Of a DNA stretch of 64,000 nt, positions 1 through 9,046 are shown piece by piece; the stretch's first letter is position 1; every line of letters begins with the position of its first letter. The position numbers and the translations under genes were made by a program. The notes below the pieces were generated by a model that saw only the letters and a program-made list of their open reading frames with translations, did not search any database and had not been told where the DNA came from. The DNA lies in the NCBI RefSeq assembly GCF_003635165.1, contig NZ_ML058606.1, positions 186,001 to 250,000 on the forward strand. The letters run 5' to 3'. Origin of the DNA: Burkholderia sp. Nafp2/4-1b. Its GTDB lineage: Bacteria; Pseudomonadota; Gammaproteobacteria; Burkholderiales; Burkholderiaceae.

Positions 1-1
1 C

Positions 2-337
2 ATCGCGACGGAACTCGACGTGCTGAAGGCCGAGAACCGGCGCGCGCCGATTGCCGACTACAGCGACCTGTTCGCGAGCACGCCGCCGACGGTCGCGGCG
101 CGCGCGCCGGCCGGCGGCGCGGTGGATGTCGCGGCGCTCGCCGAACCGGGCAGCGCACGCGTGCCGGCCGGTGCGACCGATGGGCATGCCGATGCGGCGA
201 CGCGTCATGCCGACACCCACGCCGACGACGCAACGCCCGCTGCCGATGCACGCGCGCAGCTTCCCGAATTTCCCGCCGCGCAAGCGCGCGGCGCCATCCG
301 CAGCGCGATGCCGTTGCGCAAGCAGGAGGGCGCATGA
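2..337 (+). CDS. Probable BcsE C-terminus (partial)
   Basis: The reading frame is open from the window edge and ends in an ATGA overlap with the next gene, so this is the 3' part of a longer gene. The visible 111 residues are rich in Ala, Pro and Asp and look disordered, with a short conserved-looking stretch (PIADYSDLF) near the start and MPLRK near the end. In enterobacteria bcsE, a c-di-GMP-sensing GIL-domain gene, directly precedes bcsF, and bcsF follows here, so the C-terminal tail of BcsE is the best guess. A proline-rich BcsP/BcsO-type accessory protein is the main alternative. The identity rests on position, not on a recognised domain. Confidence 0.5.
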   Translation: MATELDVLKAENRRAPIADYSDLFASTPPTVAARAPAGGAVDVAALAEPGSARVPAGATDGHADAATRHADTHADDATPAADARAQLPEFPAAQARGAIRSAMPLRKQEGA

Positions 338-543
338 TCGCCGAACTCGTCATCGGTTTCATCGGCGGCATCGCGATCGCGGTGCCGGTGTGGATCGTCG
401 CGCAGCATCTCGGCATCGGCCGCGGCTTTCAGGCGCCGCGCGGGCTGCATCGACGGGACGCAGTGCCGTGCGAGCTGGTGCCGGTCGCGCTGCGCGGGCG
501 CTTGCTGCCCGAAGCCGCACCCACCGGCGAGGCGCCGCAATGA
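334..543 (+). CDS. bcsF: BcsF-like small membrane protein
   Basis: A 69-residue protein with one strongly hydrophobic segment at about residues 4-26 (GFIGGIAIAVPVWIVAQ) and a basic, polar C-terminal part. Size, single membrane span and position directly before bcsQ and in the same operon as bcsG fit BcsF, the inner-membrane anchor that in E. coli links BcsE to BcsG and the synthase. The start overlaps the upstream stop as ATGA and the stop overlaps the bcsQ start in the same way, which implies translational coupling. Sequence similarity to BcsF is weak by eye, as is usual for such short proteins. Confidence 0.6.
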   Translation: MIAELVIGFIGGIAIAVPVWIVAQHLGIGRGFQAPRGLHRRDAVPCELVPVALRGRLLPEAAPTGEAPQ

Positions 544-1328
544 AGACGATCGCCATCACGTCGACGACGGGCGGCGCGGGCCGCACGACGCTCGCCGCCG
601 CGCTCGCGGTGCTGCTTGCCCGGCGCGGCCGATCGGTCGTGGCCGTCGAGTTCGACGCGCAGAACCTGATGGGCGCGATGCTCGGCCTCGACACGCTGGC
701 CGAACACGGGCTCGCGCACAGCCTGCTCGGTGGCGCGGGTGACGCCGAACCATGGCACGCGCATACGTGGCGCAATGCCGACGGCGTACTGTTCGTGCCG
801 TACGGGCAGGTCGATGCGGCCGGCGCCGCCGCGTGCGACGCGCGGCTCGCGGCCGATCCGGCGTGGCTGTCGCGTGCGCTCGACGAGATCGCGCTGCCGG
901 CCGGCGGCGTCGTGCTGGTCGACACCGCGCGCTATCCGTCTCCGCAGGCCGAGCAGGCGATTCGCCGCGCGGACCTGACGCTCGTCGTCGTGCCGCCCGA
1001 ACCGGCCGCGTGCGCGACCGTCGCTGCACGCCTCGCCGCATTGCGCGCCGGCGGCGGCGATCTGCAGATCGTCGTGAACCGGCTGAATCCGGCGCGCGAC
1101 ATGCAGCGCGATGCGCTCGGCATGCTGCGCGAGGTCGCGGGGCCGGGCTCGATGCTCGAGCAGCGCATCCACATCGACGCGGCCGTGCCCGAAACGCTCG
1201 CGCGCGGCAGCTGGATCTTCGACGACGCGCCGTATTCGCAGGCATCGCACGACCTGAACGGCGTCGCGAACTGGGTCGATACGTGGCTCGCGGCGGCCAC
1301 TGCAGGCCGCGCGGGAGCGCGGCGATGA
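540..1328 (+). CDS. bcsQ: Cellulose biosynthesis protein BcsQ (MinD/ParA-like)
   Basis: A 262-residue SIMIBI-class NTPase-like protein required for cellulose secretion and thought to place the synthase at the cell pole. The N-terminus begins with beta strand MKTIAIT followed by a phosphate-binding loop read as TGGAGRTT, which lacks both the signature lysine and the usual P-loop lysine (Arg instead). The family is known to deviate here, since E. coli BcsQ reads RGGVGTTT. A DxA motif (VEFDAQN) matches the switch region, and VLVDTAR resembles the MinD switch II aspartate. ATGA overlaps join it to bcsF and bcsA. Confidence 0.85.
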   Translation: MKTIAITSTTGGAGRTTLAAALAVLLARRGRSVVAVEFDAQNLMGAMLGLDTLAEHGLAHSLLGGAGDAEPWHAHTWRNADGVLFVPYGQVDAAGAAACDARLAADPAWLSRALDEIALPAGGVVLVDTARYPSPQAEQAIRRADLTLVVVPPEPAACATVAARLAALRAGGGDLQIVVNRLNPARDMQRDALGMLREVAGPGSMLEQRIHIDAAVPETLARGSWIFDDAPYSQASHDLNGVANWVDTWLAAATAGRAGARR

Positions 1329-3862
1329 AGGCCGCATTCGCGTCGCGCTGGCGCGCCGCGACCCGTCGCGCGACCGACTGGTGCGCGCGCGGGATCGGGC
1401 TGCCGGCCGAGCGCACGCTGCTCGACTGGCTCGTGCGGGTGTTCTTCCATGCGCCGCCCGCCGGCAGGCCGGACCGCGTGCGTCGCTGGGCGCGTGTCGC
1501 ATTCCTGGGCCTCGCGCGGGAGTGGGGCGTGCTGCAGCCGCTGAGCGTGCGCGAATGGCTGTGGCGCGCGATCGTGCGTGCGCCGCGCGCGGCCGACAGC
1601 CGGCCCGCGCGCGATCCGCTCGCATGGTTCGACACGTTCGTCGTGCCGGTCTACGTCGTGCTGCGCGCGCTCGGCGCACGCGTGAACGCGCAGCTCGAGC
1701 GCCTGCCGTGGATGCGCTGGGGCGGCTGGCTCGACGCACGCGCGAACGGCGTCGGCCGGCATCGCTGGCTGGCGCCGCTGCTGCTGGTCGGCGGCGGGCT
1801 GTTGTGGGCCGCCGCCGGGATGTCGCCGCTGATGCCCGGCGCACAGTTCGCGTTCTTTGCGATCGTCGCAGTGCTGGCGCTCCTGCTGCGCCGCCTGCCG
1901 GGCCATCTGCCGACGCTTGCGCTCGCGTCGCTCGCGCTGCTCGCCACGGTTCGCTACGTGTGGTGGCGCACGACCCAGACACTCGATTTCCGCAGCCCCG
2001 TCGAGACGGTCGCGGGCTACCTGCTGTACGGCGCCGAAGCCTATACGTGGATGATCCTGCTGCTAGGCTTCGTGCAGACCGCGTGGCCGCTCGACCGGCC
2101 GATCGTGCCGCTGCCCGACGATCCCGACAACTGGCCGAGCGTCGACATCTACATCCCGACCTACAACGAACCGCTGTCGGTCGTGAAGCCGACCGTGTTC
2201 GCGTCGCAGAGCATCGACTGGCCGACGGCCAAGCTGCGCGTGTACCTGCTCGACGACGGCCGGCGCCCCGAGTTCGAGGCGTTCGCACGGGAAGCCGGCA
2301 TCGGCTACCTGACGCGCGACGACAACCGCCACGCGAAGGCCGGCAACATCAACCGTGCGCTGCCGAAGACGCACGGTGAATACATCGCGATCTTCGACTG
2401 CGATCACGTGCCGACGCGCTCGTTCTTGCAGACCACGATGGGCGTGTTCCTGCGCGATCCGAAATGCGCGCTGGTGCAGACGCCGCACCATTTCTTCTCG
2501 CCTGATCCGTTCGAGCGCAACCTCGGCACGTTTCGCGAGATCCCGAACGAGGGCAACCTGTTCTACGGGCTCGTGCAGTCGGGCAACGACCTGTGGAACG
2601 CGACGTTCTTCTGCGGATCGTGCGCGGTGCTCAAGCGCACCGCACTCGAGGAAGTGGGCGGCGTCGCGGTCGAGACCGTGACCGAGGACGCGCACACCGC
2701 GCTCAAGCTGCATCGGCGCGGCTATACGTCGGCGTACCTGCCGACCGTGCAGGCGGCCGGCCTCGCGACCGAAAGCCTCGCGGGCCACGTGAAGCAGCGC
2801 ACGCGCTGGGCACGCGGGATGGCGCAGATCTTCCGCATCGACAACCCGTTCCTCGGGCGCGGGCTCGGCTTCATCCAGCGGATCTGCTACGGCAACGCGA
2901 TGCTGCACTTCTTTTACGGGATCCCAAGGCTCGTGTTCCTCACGATTCCGCTCGCGTACCTGTTCTTCCATCTGTATTTCATCAACGCATCGTCGGTCGC
3001 ACTGGCCAGCTACGTGATCCCGTACCTGGTGCTCGCGAACGTCGCGAACTCGCGGATGCAGGGGCGCTACCGCCACTCGTTCTGGGCCGAGGTCTACGAG
3101 TCGGTGCTCGCGTGGTACATCGCGCTGCCGACCACCGTCGCGTTCTTCAGCCCGAAGCACGGCAAGTTCAACGTGACCGACAAGGGCGGCAAGATCGACG
3201 AAGGCTACGTCGACTGGTCGACGTCGAAGCCGTATCTCGTGCTGTTCGGCGTCAACGTGCTCGCGATCATCGCCGGCCTGTGGCGGCTCGTGGTCGATCA
3301 GGGCGACGAGGCGTCGACGATCCTGATCACGCTCGGCTGGACCGTCTACAACCTCGCGATGCTCGGCGCGGCGCTGGCCGTCGCACGCGAGACCAAGCAG
3401 GTGCGCGTCACGCACCGGATCGCGATGCGCGTGCCGGCGACGCTGCTGCTCGCCGACGGCTCGACGGCCGCGTGCTTCACGAGCGACTACTCGACCGGCG
3501 GCCTCGGCCTCGAAGCCGTGCCGGGGCTGCCGCTCGCGATCGGCGACACGCTGACGGTGTGCGTGACGCGCGGCGACCGGCCGTTCCCGTTCCCGGTGCG
3601 CGTGAGCCGCGTGACGCCGACCCACGTCGGCGTGAGTTTCGACGCGCTGACGCTCGAGCAGGAGCGCCAGCTCGTGCAATGCACGTTCGGCCGCGCCGAC
3701 GCGTGGCTCGACTGGCATGCCAGCGCGCGTACGGACACGCCGCTGCGCGGCCTCAAGGAAGTGCTCCGCGTGGGCCTGGACGGTTACGTACGAATGTGGA
3801 AGGGTGCGGCGCGCGGCGTGCAGTCGATGCTGGCACCGAAGCTCGATCGGGCGCGCGACTGA
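1325..3862 (+). CDS. bcsA: Cellulose synthase catalytic subunit BcsA
   Basis: An 845-residue inner-membrane processive GT2 glycosyltransferase that polymerises UDP-glucose into beta-1,4-glucan and extrudes it. Hydrophobic segments surround the catalytic domain. The GT2 signature is complete: DDG at residues 310-312, DCDH at 358-361, TED at 453-455 and QRTRW at 491-495. The C-terminal region (about 690-790) is a PilZ domain with an RVTHR arginine motif and DYSTGG, the c-di-GMP contacts that open the gating loop, so the enzyme should be activated by c-di-GMP. Length is close to E. coli BcsA (872). The start overlaps the bcsQ stop (ATGA). The usual partner bcsB does not follow; bcsG does. Confidence 0.96.
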   Translation: MKAAFASRWRAATRRATDWCARGIGLPAERTLLDWLVRVFFHAPPAGRPDRVRRWARVAFLGLAREWGVLQPLSVREWLWRAIVRAPRAADSRPARDPLAWFDTFVVPVYVVLRALGARVNAQLERLPWMRWGGWLDARANGVGRHRWLAPLLLVGGGLLWAAAGMSPLMPGAQFAFFAIVAVLALLLRRLPGHLPTLALASLALLATVRYVWWRTTQTLDFRSPVETVAGYLLYGAEAYTWMILLLGFVQTAWPLDRPIVPLPDDPDNWPSVDIYIPTYNEPLSVVKPTVFASQSIDWPTAKLRVYLLDDGRRPEFEAFAREAGIGYLTRDDNRHAKAGNINRALPKTHGEYIAIFDCDHVPTRSFLQTTMGVFLRDPKCALVQTPHHFFSPDPFERNLGTFREIPNEGNLFYGLVQSGNDLWNATFFCGSCAVLKRTALEEVGGVAVETVTEDAHTALKLHRRGYTSAYLPTVQAAGLATESLAGHVKQRTRWARGMAQIFRIDNPFLGRGLGFIQRICYGNAMLHFFYGIPRLVFLTIPLAYLFFHLYFINASSVALASYVIPYLVLANVANSRMQGRYRHSFWAEVYESVLAWYIALPTTVAFFSPKHGKFNVTDKGGKIDEGYVDWSTSKPYLVLFGVNVLAIIAGLWRLVVDQGDEASTILITLGWTVYNLAMLGAALAVARETKQVRVTHRIAMRVPATLLLADGSTAACFTSDYSTGGLGLEAVPGLPLAIGDTLTVCVTRGDRPFPFPVRVSRVTPTHVGVSFDALTLEQERQLVQCTFGRADAWLDWHASARTDTPLRGLKEVLRVGLDGYVRMWKGAARGVQSMLAPKLDRARD

Positions 3863-3889
3863 CGCGACGCCCATCACGGAGTGGTTTAG

Positions 3890-5443
3890 ATGACGTTCTG
3901 GAATCTGTATTTCATCCTGAAGTTCGCGCTGTTCGCGACCGGCCAGTTGCAGCCGCTGTGGCTCGCGAACCTCGCGTTCGCGCTGGCACTCGCGGCGAGT
4001 GCGCCGATCCGGCAGCGCGTGTGGCGCATCGTGCGGCTGGTCGTCGGGATCGCGATCGCCGTGCCGCTCCTCGCGCACGAGCTGCATGCGCCGCCGCTCG
4101 CGCGCCTCGCCGAAGCCGCGCGCGAAGTCAGCACGTTCCGCCTCGACTACTGGATGGAACTGCTGCCGCGTCTGTTGCCGCCGGTGCTGGTGCTGACGGT
4201 GGTCGGCGCGCTGATCGTGTATTTCATCGTCAACCGGTGGGTGCGCGTCGCGACCTTCGTGCTCGCCGTGCTGATCGTGATGCCGCTGTGGCAGGCCGGC
4301 AGCGGCTTGATGGCGCGCGTCGCCGCGCCGCTCCCGCAGCAGGCCAATGCCGCCGCCGTTCGTTCGGACCAGCCGGAGGATCACAACGCGGCGCTCGCAG
4401 CGTTTCGCACGCAGGAGTCGCAGCGGCAGGTCGCGTTCGGTCGTCCGGGCAACGATCCGTCCGCGCAGTTCGACGTGATCGTGCTGCACATCTGCTCGCT
4501 GGCGTGGGACGACCTCGACGCAGCGAAGGTGCGCAATCATCCGATGCTGAGCCACTTCGACTACCTGTTCAACAACTTCAGCACGGCCGCGAGCTACAGC
4601 GGCCCGGCCGCGATCCGCGTGCTGCGCGCGAGCTGCGGGCAGGAAGCGCATGCGGACCTGTACAAGAGCGCGCCGCAGCAGTGCTACCTGTTCTCGCAGC
4701 TCGCGTCGGCCGGCTACACGGTGCAGTCGCTGCTGAACCACGACGGCCACTTCGACAATTTCCTGCAGGTGATTCACGACAACATCGGCGTGCCCGACGC
4801 GCCGATGATCTCGAACGCAGCCGCGCCGGTCGCGATGCACGCGTTCGACGGCTCGGCGATCAAGGACGATTACCAGACGCTCGCGAACTGGTATGCACAG
4901 CGCGCGTCGGTGCCCGGCCCGGTCGCGCTGTACTACAACACGATCAGCATGCACGACGGCAACCGCGTGGTAGGCAGCGCGCTGACGAGCATCGATTCGT
5001 ATCCGCAGCGCGCGACCAAGCTGATGACCGACTTCGACCGGCTCGCCGACCTGATCGCGCAGTCCGGCCGGCGCGCGGTGATCGTGTTCGTGCCCGAGCA
5101 CGGCGCCGCGCTGCGCGGCGACAAGAACCAGGTGGCCGGCCTGCGCGAGATCCCGACGCCGCGCATCGTGCACGGGCCGGTCGGCGTGCGGCTCGTCGGC
5201 TTCACCGGCAACCACGGCACGACGACCGTGATCGACCAGCCGACCAGCTTCCTCGCGCTCGCGCAGCTGCTGTCGAACCTCGTGTCGAACAGCCCGTTCA
5301 AGCCCGGCGTGACGCTCGCGCAATATGCGGCGGATCTGCCGCGCACGCGGATGGTCGGCGAGAACGAAGGCACGGTGACGATGCAGACCAACACCGGCTA
5401 CGCGGTGAAGACTCCGGATGGCGTATGGATCGACGAACAGTAA
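3890..5443 (+). CDS. bcsG: Cellulose phosphoethanolamine transferase BcsG
   Basis: A 517-residue membrane protein with four or five N-terminal transmembrane segments (about residues 5-140) and a periplasmic alkaline-phosphatase-fold domain that moves phosphoethanolamine from phosphatidylethanolamine to cellulose. Predicted zinc and catalytic residues are Cys202 (HICSLAW), Ser237 in SYSGPA as nucleophile, Glu403 and His404 in VPEHG; the 35-residue Cys-to-Ser spacing equals that of E. coli BcsG (C243/S278). A further GNHGT motif lies near residue 442. It follows bcsA after 27 bases, so it is in the same operon. Its 3' end is overlapped by the bcsR-like gene. Confidence 0.93.
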   Translation: MTFWNLYFILKFALFATGQLQPLWLANLAFALALAASAPIRQRVWRIVRLVVGIAIAVPLLAHELHAPPLARLAEAAREVSTFRLDYWMELLPRLLPPVLVLTVVGALIVYFIVNRWVRVATFVLAVLIVMPLWQAGSGLMARVAAPLPQQANAAAVRSDQPEDHNAALAAFRTQESQRQVAFGRPGNDPSAQFDVIVLHICSLAWDDLDAAKVRNHPMLSHFDYLFNNFSTAASYSGPAAIRVLRASCGQEAHADLYKSAPQQCYLFSQLASAGYTVQSLLNHDGHFDNFLQVIHDNIGVPDAPMISNAAAPVAMHAFDGSAIKDDYQTLANWYAQRASVPGPVALYYNTISMHDGNRVVGSALTSIDSYPQRATKLMTDFDRLADLIAQSGRRAVIVFVPEHGAALRGDKNQVAGLREIPTPRIVHGPVGVRLVGFTGNHGTTTVIDQPTSFLALAQLLSNLVSNSPFKPGVTLAQYAADLPRTRMVGENEGTVTMQTNTGYAVKTPDGVWIDEQ

Positions 5444-5622
5444 TCAACGTCGGCGAAGGCGACGACGATCGCCTGTCGCAACCGAACGACGTGCTCGGCC
5501 TTGCGCGGCACCTGCCCGCGCTGGACCCGACCCGCTATGTCGACGAGCAGGCGCGCCGGGCATTCGTCGAATCGCTCGACCGCTGGCCGGTGCTTGCGAA
5601 GCTGATGGGTCTGAAGCGGTAA
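5425..5622 (+). CDS. bcsR: BcsR-like cellulose regulator, overlaps bcsG
   Basis: A 65-residue frame starting at the ATG inside the last codons of bcsG (19-base overlap, different frame) and ending in TAA. The C-terminal half follows the E. coli BcsR pattern: QPND with a following Leu, a Tyr-x-Asp (RYVDE), then a helix ending in LDRWPVLAK, against LKRWPLLAE in E. coli. BcsR pairs with BcsQ and BcsE to stabilise the synthase. In E. coli bcsR heads the operon, while here it is the last gene. A perfect hairpin follows nine bases after the stop. It is easily missed because it overlaps bcsG. Identification is by motif only. Confidence 0.8.
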   Translation: MDRRTVINVGEGDDDRLSQPNDVLGLARHLPALDPTRYVDEQARRAFVESLDRWPVLAKLMGLKR

Positions 5623-5630
5623 ACGCACGG

Positions 5631-5652
5631 CGGCCGGCGTGAACGCCGGCCG
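5631..5652 (+). terminator. Hairpin after the bcs operon
   Basis: CGGCCGGCG and CGCCGGCCG form a perfect 9-bp stem around a TGAA loop just after the bcsR stop. No T-run follows, so it may be a weak terminator or an mRNA-stabilising hairpin between the convergent bcs operon and the pirin gene. Confidence 0.5.
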
Positions 5653-5699
5653 CTCGTCGTGTGTCGATGGACCTCGATCGATCGCAGCGTTACTGCGCT

Positions 5700-6584
5700 T
5701 TATTGCGCCTTGCGCTCCGGCTGGCGCGTCCACTCGTTTTCTTCGCCCGGCACCTTGCCGAAGGTCTGCGCGGCCCACGCGTGGCGCGCCGCGTCGATCT
5801 TCGCGCGCTCGCTCGACACGAAATTCCATTCGATGAATCGCTCGCCCGGCAGGTGCGCACCGCCGAGCAGCATCACGCGTGCGCCGTTCGCGCTCGCGAG
5901 CGCCACGCTCGCGGCGGGTTCGAGCACGGCCATCGTCGCGGGCGCGAGCGGCGTGCCGTCGATCGTGAGGTCGCCGTCGACGAGATACACGCCGCGCTCG
6001 TCGTGTTCCGCATTGAGCGCGAGCTGGCCGCCCGCCACGAATTCCGCGTACGCATAGAGCGTCGGCGAGAACACTTCGACCGGCGACGTGAGACCGAACG
6101 CGGTGCCCGCGATCACGCGCACGGTCGCGCCGTCGCGCGTGAACGACGGCAGCGTGTCGGCCGCGTGGTGCGCGAACGCGGGCGCGGTGTCCTCGTGCTC
6201 GACCGGCAGCGCGACCCAGGTCTGGATCCCGTGCACCGGCTGGTCACGCGGACGATCCTCGTCGGGCGAACGCTCCGAGTGGACGATGCCGCGCCCGGCC
6301 GTCATCCAGTTCACGTCGCCGGGCACGATCTTCTGGCGAAAGCCGAGGCTGTCGTGGTGCATCAGCGTGCCGTCGAACAGGTAGGTGACGGTCGCGAGAC
6401 CGATGTGCGGATGCGGCAGCACGTCGATGCCGCTGCCGGCCGGCAGCACGGCAGGGCCCATCTCGTCGAAGAAGATGAACGGGCCGACCAGGCGCGCGGC
6501 GCGCGCGGGCAGCACGCGGCGCACGACGAGGTTGCCGATGTCGCTCTCGCGCGGCGTGAGCAGGGTCTTGATCGAAGCGGACAT
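5700..6584 (-). CDS. Pirin family protein
   Basis: A 294-residue bicupin of the pirin family, a usual length. The N-terminal cupin has the metal-binding pattern HPHIGLAT followed about 40 residues later by HSE (GRGIVHSERS), the classic pirin His3-Glu set. Bacterial pirins bind Fe(II) and some act as quercetin 2,3-dioxygenases; the substrate here is unknown. The start ATG is preceded by a GAGCCTCACC stretch with only a weak ribosome site. An OsmC-like gene lies just upstream on the same strand, 31 bases away, so the two are likely co-transcribed. Confidence 0.92.
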   Translation of the reverse strand: MSASIKTLLTPRESDIGNLVVRRVLPARAARLVGPFIFFDEMGPAVLPAGSGIDVLPHPHIGLATVTYLFDGTLMHHDSLGFRQKIVPGDVNWMTAGRGIVHSERSPDEDRPRDQPVHGIQTWVALPVEHEDTAPAFAHHAADTLPSFTRDGATVRVIAGTAFGLTSPVEVFSPTLYAYAEFVAGGQLALNAEHDERGVYLVDGDLTIDGTPLAPATMAVLEPAASVALASANGARVMLLGGAHLPGERFIEWNFVSSERAKIDAARHAWAAQTFGKVPGEENEWTRQPERKAQ

Positions 6585-6615
6585 GGTGAGGCTCTCGGGT
6601 TCGGTGGGCGATGCG

Positions 6616-7008
6616 TCAGACGACTGCCGTATCGATCGTGATCGGGTGCGTGAGGATCTTGTGTACCGGGCATGCGTTCGCGATCTGCAGCAGGCGCTCG
6701 CGCTGCTCGTCGGTCAGGTCGCCGTCGAGCGTGATGCGGCGCACGATCGTGCTGCCCGCGCTGCCCGATTCGTGCGCGAGCTTCACGTGCACTTCGGCGA
6801 GCGGCCAGCCCTTGCGTTGCGCGTACATCTTCAGCGTGATCGCGGTGCACGCGCCGAGGCTCGACAGCAGCAGGGCGACCGGCGTCGGTGCGGCGTCGCC
6901 GCCACCGAGCGATGCCGGCTCGTCGGCGCGCCACTGATGCACGCCGTCGGTGAAATGGACCAGGTAATCGACCGAGCCGATGCTCGCTTCGACGGACAGT
7001 TCGCTCAT
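6616..7008 (-). CDS. OsmC/Ohr family peroxide-detoxifying protein
   Basis: A 130-residue OsmC-fold protein starting MSELSV. The two redox cysteines of the family are visible in SLGACTAIT and in ANACPVHK; in this family they reduce organic hydroperoxides through a thiol cycle. The open frame extends further upstream without a start fitting the family, so the internal ATG at 7008 was chosen. It lies between the pirin gene and the antiporter gene on the same strand, and a pirin/OsmC pair suggests an oxidative or electrophile stress unit. Confidence 0.9.
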   Translation of the reverse strand: MSELSVEASIGSVDYLVHFTDGVHQWRADEPASLGGGDAAPTPVALLLSSLGACTAITLKMYAQRKGWPLAEVHVKLAHESGSAGSTIVRRITLDGDLTDEQRERLLQIANACPVHKILTHPITIDTAVV

Positions 7009-7052
7009 TGGAATTCCAGTTGGGGAAACGGGATGGGCCGGCGGCCGGCGCG

Positions 7053-8633
7053 TCAGGGTTCGAGCAGGCGCTGCAGCCGCAGCTCCTCGAAATCCAGCTC
7101 GGATTCTATGCGGTGCAGCACCGCGTCGTCGACCCGGCCGTCGCGATGCAGGTCGAGCAGCGCGTCGCGCGACACGCCGACCAGTTCCAGCTCGACGCGC
7201 AGCATCCGCGCGCGCACGTCGGCGGGCTCGGCGCCGTCGCGATGCGCGCGTTCGTTGAACGCGACGCGGCTTCGGTATTCGGCCAGCAGCCGGTCGAGCG
7301 ACGCGCGTTCGAGGTTCGAGCCGCGCTGCTCGCGCGCATCGAGCTCGGCAAGCGCCGCGCCGAACGTATGCGCGCGCACCGCGTGCTCGGACATCGTGTG
7401 CCGCGCGGCCGGGCGCAGCTTCAGCAGGCGGATCAGCGGCGCGAGCGTGCCGCCTTGCACGACCAGCGTCGCGATGATCAGCAGAAACGTGCTGAACAGG
7501 ATCAGGTCGCGGCCGGGGAAGTTGGCAGGCAGCGCGATCGCGGCCGCGAGGCTCACGACGCCGCGCATGCCGGACCAGCCGAGCACGACGGCCTCGCGCC
7601 ACGACCACGGTGCATGGCCCGCGCGCCGAGCACGCAGGCGCCCCGGCAGCCACATCGCGACGAACACCCACACGAGCCGTGCGGCGATCGCGGCGGCGGT
7701 GGCCGGCAGAGCGACGCGCAGCCCGGCCATCAGCACCGCGCCTTCATGGTTCACGCCGGCGAGGATCGCGTGCAGCGCGAGGCCGATCAGGATGAACACG
7801 AGCGCGTCGAGGACGAACACGATCGCTTCCCAGGTCGCCTTGGCCTTGATCCGCATGTCGGCGCCGAACACGCGATGCTGGCGCACGCCGAGCACGAGGC
7901 CGCAGGTCACGACCGACAGCACGCCGGAACCATGCACGGCTTCCGCGATCCCGTAGCTGCCCCATGCCATCGCGAAGGTCACGACGATCCCGAGCATCGG
8001 CTCGCGCAGGCGCTGCAGCACCCAGCACATCGCATGGCCGCACGCGAGGCCGACCGCGATGCCGATCAGCGTGAGCGAGAAGAACAGGCCGGTGGCGCTC
8101 GCGGTCGTGATCGTGACCGCCAGCGCCGCCGACACGGCCATCTGATACAGCAGCAGGCCGGACGCATCGTTCACGAGGCTTTCGCCTTCGAGCACCGCGA
8201 CGAGCCGCGCGGGCAACGGATGGCGCTGCAGGATCGCCTTCGCGGCGACCGCGTCGGGCGGCGACACGATCGCGCCGAGCGTGAAGCACGCGGCCCACGG
8301 CAACGTGGGATTGACCGCATGCACGGCGAGCGCGACCGCCACCGTCGTGAACACCACCGCGCCGAGCGCGAGCGATGCGATCGCGCCGAGCTCGTGCCGG
8401 AATTCCTTCCATGCGGTGTAGAAGCCGCTCGACATCAGCAGCGGCGGTAGCACGGCGGCGAGCAGCAGCGCCGGGTCCATGTCGGGCACGCGCTTGCCGG
8501 CGACGGCCACCACGCAGCCGCCGAGCAGCAGCACGACGGCCGGCGGAATCGAGATCCGTTCGGCGAGCCACGTGAGCGCACCCGCGCCGCAGATCAACAG
8601 CAGCAGGTAATGAAACAGCTCGACGTTGGTCAT
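7053..8633 (-). CDS. CPA1-type Na+/H+ antiporter
   Basis: A 526-residue inner-membrane cation/proton antiporter. About twelve hydrophobic segments fill residues 5-400 and a soluble charged tail follows (about 410-526). Family motifs are present: SPPDAVAA for the ion-binding aspartate region and [13 protein letters not shown] for the NhaP-type ND motif. The ATG at 8633 (MTNVELF) is chosen because it starts at the first membrane helix; the frame runs further upstream into low-quality sequence. It exchanges Na+ or K+ for H+. The 44-base spacing to the OsmC gene suggests an operon on this strand. Confidence 0.92.
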   Translation of the reverse strand: MTNVELFHYLLLLICGAGALTWLAERISIPPAVVLLLGGCVVAVAGKRVPDMDPALLLAAVLPPLLMSSGFYTAWKEFRHELGAIASLALGAVVFTTVAVALAVHAVNPTLPWAACFTLGAIVSPPDAVAAKAILQRHPLPARLVAVLEGESLVNDASGLLLYQMAVSAALAVTITTASATGLFFSLTLIGIAVGLACGHAMCWVLQRLREPMLGIVVTFAMAWGSYGIAEAVHGSGVLSVVTCGLVLGVRQHRVFGADMRIKAKATWEAIVFVLDALVFILIGLALHAILAGVNHEGAVLMAGLRVALPATAAAIAARLVWVFVAMWLPGRLRARRAGHAPWSWREAVVLGWSGMRGVVSLAAAIALPANFPGRDLILFSTFLLIIATLVVQGGTLAPLIRLLKLRPAARHTMSEHAVRAHTFGAALAELDAREQRGSNLERASLDRLLAEYRSRVAFNERAHRDGAEPADVRARMLRVELELVGVSRDALLDLHRDGRVDDAVLHRIESELDFEELRLQRLLEP

Positions 8634-8658
8634 GCGCGGCGCAGGGTGGTGCGGCGCA

Positions 8659-8919
8659 TCACGACGGCTTGCGTTCGTTGGTGCTACCGCCCGGCAACGC
8701 GCCGAACATGTGCTGGCTGCACTTCGCATCGCGCCATGCGGCGTTCAGCCGGTGGCCGGCGAGCATGCGCCGCGCGACGGGCAGGATCTGTTCGCCGGCG
8801 AGCATCCCGAGCAGGCCGGTGAGCGCGATGATCGGCGGCGCCGGCGAGTTCACGCCGATCGCGCCGTAGATGACGCCGGCGAGGATGCCGGCGAGCAGCG
8901 AGAAGACATGGGCTTTCAT
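8659..8919 (-). CDS. XapX domain protein (first of two)
   Basis: An 86-residue protein whose first 50 residues match the short XapX/DUF1427 domain: a glycine-rich membrane helix, then an SPAPP motif, then ALTGLLGMLAGEQ as a second helix. The C-terminus adds about 35 polar residues with a conserved-looking DAKCSQHMFG. Function is unknown; the name comes from a xanthosine-utilisation gene neighbourhood. The start MKAHVF is preferred to an upstream ATG because the extra residues look non-coding. It is divergent from the YcaC-like hydrolase, and a second XapX gene lies at 11056. Confidence 0.85.
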   Translation of the reverse strand: MKAHVFSLLAGILAGVIYGAIGVNSPAPPIIALTGLLGMLAGEQILPVARRMLAGHRLNAAWRDAKCSQHMFGALPGGSTNERKPS

Positions 8920-9007
8920 GATGGGCGTCTCGTGGTCTCGTGATCGGACGATGGGCGGCGACGCGTGCATCGCCGAGGTCCTGGAAGCGTATCGGGTTTA
9001 CGTGAAG

Positions 9008-9029
9008 AAAAAAAGGGCGGATTGCCCTT
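9008..9029 (-). terminator. Terminator-like hairpin in the xapX leader
   Basis: AAGGGC (9013-9018) and GCCCTT (9024-9029) pair around a GGATT loop, and seven A residues precede it on the plus strand. Read on the minus strand this is a stem followed by a U-run, which is an intrinsic terminator shape. It sits about 90 bases upstream of the XapX start, so it would stop transcripts before that gene unless relieved. Confidence 0.45.
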
Positions 9030-9046
9030 GATCGACCGCCTATTCT

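Noticed and set aside
2063..5323. Open frame of over 1000 codons on the minus strand across bcsA and bcsG
   Set aside because: High G+C makes stop codons rare in the antisense frame. It is rich in Arg and His with no motif, and lies opposite two well-supported genes.
8634..8729. Longer N-terminus for the antiporter
   Set aside because: The added residues are Cys/Arg/Ala-rich and would overlap the XapX gene; the first membrane helix begins at the chosen start.
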